64,000 nucleotides of DNA from Parelaphostrongylus tenuis (lineage: Eukaryota; Nematoda; Chromadorea; Rhabditida; Metastrongylidae): positions 184,113 through 248,112 of the forward strand of contig JAHQIW010000070.1 of the NCBI GenBank assembly GCA_019055375.1. Reading direction: 5' to 3'. The stretch's first letter is position 1. The number at the start of each line of letters is the position of its first letter. A model generated the notes under the pieces. The model did no database searches and was not told where the DNA came from. It saw nothing but the letters and a program-made list of their open reading frames with translations. A program made the position numbers and the translations under genes. This document shows, one piece after another, positions 57,355-64,000 of this stretch.

Positions 57355-57425
57355 CCGGTACTACCGTGGTTAGAGCGCACCGCGGAATAGATGATACACG
57401 AGTTCAACTCTTATCCGAGATTCAG
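57355..57425 (+). repeat. tRNA-like repeat
   Basis: CTACCGTGGTTAGAGCGCAC is followed 25 bp later by the B-box-like GAGTTCAACTCTT. It trims the 3' end of the - strand ORF that overlaps it. Confidence 0.5.
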
Positions 57426-57429
57426 AGTT

Positions 57430-57561
57430 TTCCATACCACTCAGTAGTCTTTGATATGTAGTCACAACATTATAACACTCCTTACAGGCAGCATGATGAA
57501 GATTCTTGAAGATTTCATCGATATTTCGAAAACTGCTATGAATCTTCAACAACATTTCCAT
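57430..57561 (-). CDS. Unassigned exon-like ORF
   Basis: The - strand reads MEMLLKIHSSFRNIDEIFKN then LHHAACKECYNVVTTYQRLL, followed by a GTATGG donor-like site. Amphipathic and helical. The neighbouring - ORF at 57694–57924 (GVATALKELHLGGGKLPSAM) may belong to the same gene. No family recognised. Confidence 0.25.
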
Positions 57562-58654
57562 TCGTCCGAACGTCTTTCAATTAAGCGTGGTCCCAAAACG
57601 TGGTCCGTCTATATATGACCTCAACTACGACTTGAGAAAACGATATCAATTTATTTCGCCAATAAGTTGTATGCTACTGGTTGGGCACAACTCTCATTGA
57701 TTACTTAAGAGAGTTCTGCTAAGGGTTTCAATAATCTCCATCACAAATAACACGATCATCGCGGATGGGAGTTTACCACCTCCCAAATGGAGTTCTTTCA
57801 GGGCCGTGGCTACTCCTGGGATTAGGCAGCTCAACGACGGCGATTGATATAACATACCAAATTCTTTTTTTTTTTGATTCTCGGCGTTAAAAAAATTCCT
57901 AAAATTGGTACGTGGGTAGTTCATTATAAGGAATCGTGTGGTCGTAATTACAGTTCCAGCTCAATTTTTTCTTGAATAACTCTATGTCAGCCAGATATGC
58001 TGCTATTTGTCGCTCACTCAACATGCTACGAGAGATAAAGTATAACTCGATACTTCCAAGTTTCTTGGCCAGACCATCATTTCAAGTTAAGTCTTTTTAT
58101 TACTTTCGAAACTTTACTTATTTGTCAACAAGTGTATAAATGGAAATGGTTCACGTCTTGCCCATATGATTGCTGAGAAATTTTATGGAAGATTGCTGCA
58201 CGCGCGATGTTGGAATTATTCCACTATCTTCACATACGAGGCCTTGCCTGGACGTGAAAGCATTAATGCGTTCACAACATTGTAGCCACCAGGTGAACTA
58301 ACACATCGTTCTATAACGATCGAAATCATCAGAACTCTTCAGGACATCACGAAAACCGAAATTCCCACTGGCTTATGCTTCCGATGAGTTATACCGAAGT
58401 TTACTTAGGAAGATGTGGTCATACAAAAGCTCCTCCAAGCCCTCCCATTGCTCCATTTCTACTCGATACGATAGTTATTAACCATGTAGGATTCTGATAT
58501 TTAGCTGATTTTTTTCGTGTTTTTCTAAATAGTAGGTTGAACAGTGTCTGAGTTTACGCGTTTACAGCACTTTAGTCATTTCAATAATAAGAAATCAATG
58601 GCGTTATATGTTGAAGGCATGTCTGAAGCCTTACCGAAGTTGTTGCAACAGTGC

Positions 58655-59290
58655 CATACGTACGTTCCGGAGGTCCAGGCCTCTTCATCAGTGGCTCACG
58701 CCCCAAACCGAACTGCACTCTATAGCAGGGATGGAAGGCGCTGTTCAGGTGATAACATATGATATTGTATTATCACATTTACTTCAGCCGATGGATTACG
58801 ATTGGTAGTAAATATGCATAAATAAATCTCATCGCCTTTTTTCAAATCTCCCTTTAAACATTCAGTATATCCTGTAAGAATGTATAGAGCCTTAGCCTAG
58901 CGAGGTTTTACGCCAGAGCCGTACGTACGTTCCGGAGGTCGCGCCCTCTTCATCAGTGGCCCACGCCCCAGACTGAACTCTACTCTATAGCAGGAATGGA
59001 TTCTATTATTACAGGATACACTGAATGTTTATAGCGAGGTTCTAAAAACAGCCGATGAGATGGATTTATACATGTTTATTAATAGATGCAATCCATCTAC
59101 TGAAAGAAATGGTGATAACACAATAACATTTGTTATCACCATTAACGCCTACCCATCCCTGCTATACAGTAGGGTTCAGTTTGGGACGTGATTAACTGAT
59201 GAAGAGGGCGAGGTCTCGGAAACGTATGTTTGGCTCTGGCATAGCAACCTCGGTAAGGCCGTAAACATTGCTACAGGATATATTGGGTAA
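58655..59290. repeat. MITE-like family M (copy 3): three arms
   Basis: Two + arms (58655–58740 and 58883–59000) share ACGTACGTTCCGGAGGTC, CTCTTCATCAGTGG and TCTATAGCAGG. One inverted arm (59145–59290) carries the complements. The outer words CAGTATATCCTGTA and TACAGGATATATTGGG mark the ends. Confidence 0.75.
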
Positions 59291-59929
59291 GTTTCTATTA
59301 GCCAATCGCCTTCCGTTAGCCAAGGCCCACTTCGATTCCTTGAAAAAGCTTATTTTGTGTTTGTTTTTGACAAATTAGTAGTTATTCGACAGCCTATAAC
59401 AAAGCAATTTGGATGGTTTATTTTGTCTTCAAAAGGCTTTCTTATTTCGGTGAGAGAGCAAAACTATTGTCCCTCATTGAAAGATTTCTCGTTGATGAAA
59501 GCTTTTATTTCAGAATTTCACAAACCAATAGACAGACTCAATCTCAAAAATTCCAATGATCTATTTGGCTTTTATGATGGACTTAGTATTACGCTGTAAC
59601 AGCCAGAAGAAGATTGGGTTACGCAAAAAATGAATCACCTGAATTATCCTCCAATCACTTCGATTCATTAAGAAAACGTATTTTTGATCGTTTGTAACGT
59701 TCAAATATTCAATCGGTAACTTAAATCAAAAGAATTTCAATGATGTAATTCACTTTCAGAAAGACCATATTATCGTGCTGAAAGAGCATAAATAATATTT
59801 TGTTCCTCAACGAAAAATTTCTCGCTGACCAGAGCTTTTCTCTTATAGTTCTAAGAATCAAACGATAGAGGATTCCAACAATGTTTTTCGTTCTTTGAAC
59901 GCACTTCTTAGAAGCCAAACCAGAAATCT

Positions 59930-62745
59930 AAATAAAAAAAAAAACCAAAAAATCAAATCAAAAATCTGGTTTGATTGAATTTTGTTTGATTTTTAATTTT
60001 CCTGAATCAGAAATTTGATTTTTTGATTTATTTGATTATGATTTTTGATTTGATTTATTGATCTTTCGGATTTCTTTTGATTCGATTTTTCTTGATTTTT
60101 TTCGTTTTTTGATTTTGATTTCTGGTTTCGATTATTTTCGATTTTTTCATTTTGATTTTTCATTTGATTTTTTGATTTTTTGGTTTTGAATTTTTGACTA
60201 GATTTCTTGATTTTGATTTCTGATTCCGATTTTTTTGATTTCTTTGATACCTCTGTTATAATTTTCAATTTGGTTTTTTCTTTGATTTTTTTCATTTTGA
60301 CTTTTCATTGGATTTTTTGACTTTTTTGTTTTTGATTTTGATTTCTTTGATTTTTTTTACCTTTCTGACTTTGATTTTTGATTTGATTTATTGATTCTTT
60401 TGTTCAGAAAACGTTTGAAAGCGCCTAGAAAATTCATGATAAATACTACATAGTTGCACCCAGTAATAGTATAGCACCTTCACATTCCAAACGCCAAAAC
60501 TCAGTCTTTTCTATGAGGACACGGCATCCAGTGGCATTTTCTTATTCCTCGCATCGAATTCTATCTAAAAATGCTCTCATCTTGGCACAAACTCTTCAAA
60601 GCGCCTAGAAATCTCATGTTAAATATTTCATAATTTGTTAAACATTAAAGAACAGATTGAGTAATGACGGTTAGAACGTGAAGGTGCTACACTATAACAG
60701 AGCTAAACGATATAATACTCAACATTTTATTCCTAGACGCTTGCAGACGTCTTTCAAAACAAAAAGATCAAAAAATCAAATCAAGAATCAAAATCAAAAA
60801 AATTGGATTATCTATTTGCAAATCAAAATAAAAGAATAATAAAAAAATCACAAAAAATCAAATCGAAAATCAAAATCAATAAAATTAAAAAATCAAATCG
60901 AAAATCAAAATCAAAAAAATTAAAAAATCAAACGAAAAGTCAAAATAAAAAATCAAAAAAGAAATTAAATCAAAGATCAAAATCGAAAAATTGAAATGAA
61001 AAAATCAAAAAACCAAACGAAACATCAAAGTCAAAGGAATGGAAACCAAAAGTCAAAATCAAATAAAAATCGAACCAAAAATCAAAATCAAAAAAGAGAT
61101 CAAATCAAGAATTAAAATTTAAAAAAATCGAAAAATCTTGTTAAAAGTCAAAATCAACAAAATCAAAAACTCAAATCAAAAGAAAAATAAAAAAAAAAAT
61201 CAAAAAATCAAAAGGATCGAAATCAAAATCAAAAAACTAGTCGAGAATCAAAACCAGAAAAATTAAAAGACTACTTAAAAAACAAAATCAACAAAATCGA
61301 AAAATTAAACGAAAAGTCGAAATAAAAAACCAGAAAAAAACACCAAATTATTAATCAAAGTCAAAAATCAAAATATCTAGTGAAAAATCAAAATCAAAAA
61401 ATCAAGAAAGTCAAGAAAATCGGATCAACAGTCAAAATCAAAAAAAAAAAATCACATAAAAAATCAACAAATCAAATCAAAATCTGATTTGATTGAACTT
61501 TGACCAATTTTATTTTTTGATTCTAAAATTTGATTTTTTGATTTACTTGATTCTGATTTTTGATTTGATTTTTTGGCTTTTCTATTCTTTGGATTTGATT
61601 TTTGATTTGGCTTTTCTTGATTTCTTCGACTTCTGATTTAGATTTTTGGTTTGTGATTTTTTTCATTACAAGCTTTGACTGGATTTGTTGACGCTGATTT
61701 TTGATTGGATTTCTTTTGATCTTGACTTTAACTAGATTTTTCGATTTTTTAAAACTTTGTTGCCTGATTTGTTTTTTTGATTTTTTTTGTCTGAAAGACG
61801 TCTGAAAGCGTCCAGGAAGTTCATGTTAAATATTACATCGTTTTGCTGTATTACAGTGTAGCATCTTTACATTCAAACCGTGCTTACTCAGTCTGTTGCA
61901 AAAGGATAAGGCATCCAGTGGCATTTTCTTCCTCGCATCGAACTGTATCTAAAAATGATCTCATCTTGGCTGAAAAGTTTGAACGCTCATGGAAAGCTAA
62001 TGTTAAAAATTACATAATATGTTGAATATTACAAAAACAGACTGAGTAATGACGGTTAGAACGAGAAGGTGTTATAGTATAATAGGGCAAAACGACGTAA
62101 TATTTAACACGACTTTCCCAGATGCTTTTCAAATGTCTTCCAAACAAAAAAATCAAAAAATCAAATCAAAATCCAAATCAATCAAATCAAAAAATTTAGT
62201 CAGGAATCAAATAAAATAACTAAAAAAATCAAACTAAAAATCAAAATCAAAAAGAAAAATCAAAAAATCTAGTAAAAGTCAGAATCAAAAAAATCAAAAA
62301 ATCAAAATCAAATGCAAAAAACAAAAAAATCAAAAAAAAAATCTAGTCAAAATCAAAATCAAACAAATCAAATAAATCAAAAAATCAAAGTGAAAAATTA
62401 TTAAACCAAATCAAAAATCTATTTGATTGAATTTTGATTCGTTTTCGATTATTTTGATTCAAAAATTTGATTTCTTAATTCATCTGATTTTGATTATTGA
62501 CTTAATTTTTTGATTTTTGGATTTGATTTTTAAATTGACTTTTTTTTGATTTTTCGATTTTTTAATTTTGATTTTTGCTATTGGTTCTTCTTTGATGTTA
62601 AATTTGAGTTATGATTTGATTTATTGATCGTTTTGATTGAAAATTTCGATTAGATTTGTTGATGTCGATTTTCAATATCGATTTTTGCGACACTTTTTAT
62701 TTTTTATTCCGATTTTTGATTGGATTTTTTTGAATTTTTTGGCGT
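59930..62745. repeat. Higher-order array: strand-alternating TTTGATT/AATCAAA blocks with inverted unit pairs
   Basis: Blocks in order: AATCAAA type to about 59965; TTTGATT type 59966–60405; inverted 181-type unit pair 60405–60760; AATCAAA type 60765–61470; TTTGATT type 61480–61795; inverted pair 61795–62140; AATCAAA type 62145–62410; TTTGATT type 62425–62745. The three switches from AATCAAA to TTTGATT (59963, 61478 and 62412) share the hinge TTTGATTGAA-TTTG, so the whole is a repeated palindromic unit. Open frames here (Lys/Asn/Ser-rich) are artefacts. Confidence 0.85.
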
Positions 62746-62749
62746 ACCA

Positions 62750-64000
62750 TAATAGAGTAAAATCATGTAACAATCAACAAAGCGTATAATATTTAAAACG
62801 AATTTTCTAGACGCTTCAAACGTTTTAGAAAAGATGAGAGCCCCTTCAGATAGCATTCGATGCGGGCAAGCAGAAAATGCTATTCGATATGAGATTCTTC
62901 CAAAACAGACTGAGTAATGACGTTCAGAATGTTAATTTGTTCTACTACAATGGAGTAAAATCATGTTACAATTAGACAGGTATGTAGCATTTAACATGAA
63001 TTTTGTATGCGCTATGAAATATTTCAGCCAAGATGAGAGCCACTTTGTAAAGAGTTCGATGCGAGGAAACAGAAAATGCTTTTGGATGTCAAATTCTTTC
63101 AGAACAGACTGAGTAATGACGTTTAGAATATCAGTTTGTTGCACTATAATAGAGGAAAATCATGTAACAATCAACAAAGTATGTAGTATTTAACATGATT
63201 TTTGTAGTCGCTTGCAAATGTTTAAGCCAAGATGAGAGCGCTTTAGATAGATCTCGATGCCATCAATCAGATGGTACTATTGGATCGCGGATCCGTTTGA
63301 AACAGACTGAAAAATGACGTAACTGGGATATGAAGGTGCTATGCTATAATAAAGCATAGCAGTATAATGTTCAACATGAATTTTCTGTGCGCTTTCAAAC
63401 GTTTCAACCAAGATGAGTGCATTTTAGATAGATCTCAATGCCAGCAATCAGATGATACTATTGGATCCCGGGTCCGTTTGAAACAAACTGAGTAATGACG
63501 TAAATAGAATATTAACGTGCTATACTATAATAAAGCATAGCAGTATAATGTTCAACATGAATTTTCTGGGCGCTTTTATATGTTTCAGCAAAGATGTGAG
63601 CATTTTTAGATAGATCTCAATGCCAGCAATCAGATGATACTATTGGATCCCGGGCCCGTCTAAAACAGACTGAGAAATGACGTAACTGGGAGATGAAGGT
63701 GCTATGCTATAATAAAGCATAGCAGTATAATGTTCAACATGAATTTTCTGTGCGCTTTCAAACGTTTTAGCCAAGATGAGTTCATTTTAGATAGATCTCA
63801 ATGCCAGCAATCAGATGATACTATTGGATACCGGGCCCGTCTAAAACAGACTGAGTAATGACGTAAATAGGATATTAAGGTGCTATACTATAATAAAGCA
63901 TGGCAGTATAATGTTCAACATGAATTTCCTATGCGCCTTTAAACATTACAGCCAAGATGTGAGCATTTTTAGATAGATCTCGATGCCAGCAATCAGATGA
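62750..64000 (+). repeat. ~181-bp tandem satellite
   Basis: Unit start AAACAGACTGAGTAATGACG recurs at 62903, 63112, 63300, 63481, 63663 and 63844. The last three steps are 181–182 bp. Other unit words: GTGCTATACTATAATAAAGC, ATGTTCAACATGAATTT and GATCTCAATGCCAGCAATCA. Divergence falls rightward, and the array runs off the window end. Confidence 0.92.

Noticed and set aside
59993..60295. Lys/Asn/Ser-rich 100-residue ORF, and the similar one at 60803–60994
   Set aside because: Simple translation of TTTGATT/AATCAAA low-complexity DNA.
1..64000. CRISPR arrays, bacterial operons or prophage
   Set aside because: No short regularly spaced identical repeats with unique spacers, no Shine-Dalgarno-led ORFs and no long ORFs. 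The window is plainly eukaryotic.

Overview
This is eukaryotic, intron-rich, repeat-laden DNA. It most likely comes from a clade V (strongylid or rhabditid) nematode. The exon–intron junctions use nematode-style TTTCAG acceptors, introns are either 55–80 bp or kilobases long, and a good trans-splice-like acceptor sits 29 bp ahead of a start codon. The Penelope-like and tRNA-derived repeats are of the kind that fill strongylid genomes. The species cannot be fixed from the sequence alone.

Only two genes can be named. From 1.67 to 14.40 kb on the + strand lies a near-complete NAA25/MDM20 gene (auxiliary subunit of the NatB N-terminal acetyltransferase; C. elegans CRA-1 is the family member). About 24 exons are recognisable and one 5-kb intron is stuffed with inverted transposon copies. 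From 40.77 down to 31.32 kb on the - strand lie three phase-compatible or motif-rich exons of a TRM9/ALKBH8-type tRNA wobble-uridine methyltransferase. A middle exon and the C-terminal end were not found. A third, unnamed - strand gene is supported by three phase-consistent exons at 25.56–26.75 kb, with possible further exons at 24.4 and 29.9 kb. Possible divergent first exons flank a 312-bp gap at 17.2–17.5 kb. A decayed actin copy lies at 43.0–43.6 kb.

The rest is repeats: (i) tRNA-derived SINE-like units, often in head-to-head pairs, with a conserved 3' hairpin; (ii) a second SINE-like family of about 270 bp; (iii) a third dispersed family of about 200 bp; (iv) several fold-back MITE-like families; (v) three Penelope-like retroelement fragments, two of them head to head; (vi) a mariner transposase remnant; (vii) degenerate satellites at 22.7–23.6, 31.9–33.8, 51.4–52.3 and 53.2–54.1 kb.

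The right-hand 4 kb (59.9–64.0 kb) is the strangest part. Strand-alternating blocks of a TTTGATT-type low-complexity repeat flank inverted copies of a unit that then becomes a clean ~181-bp tandem satellite, giving a higher-order palindromic array. From 44.6 to 59.9 kb no gene can be named, and only short unassigned exon-like ORFs are seen.
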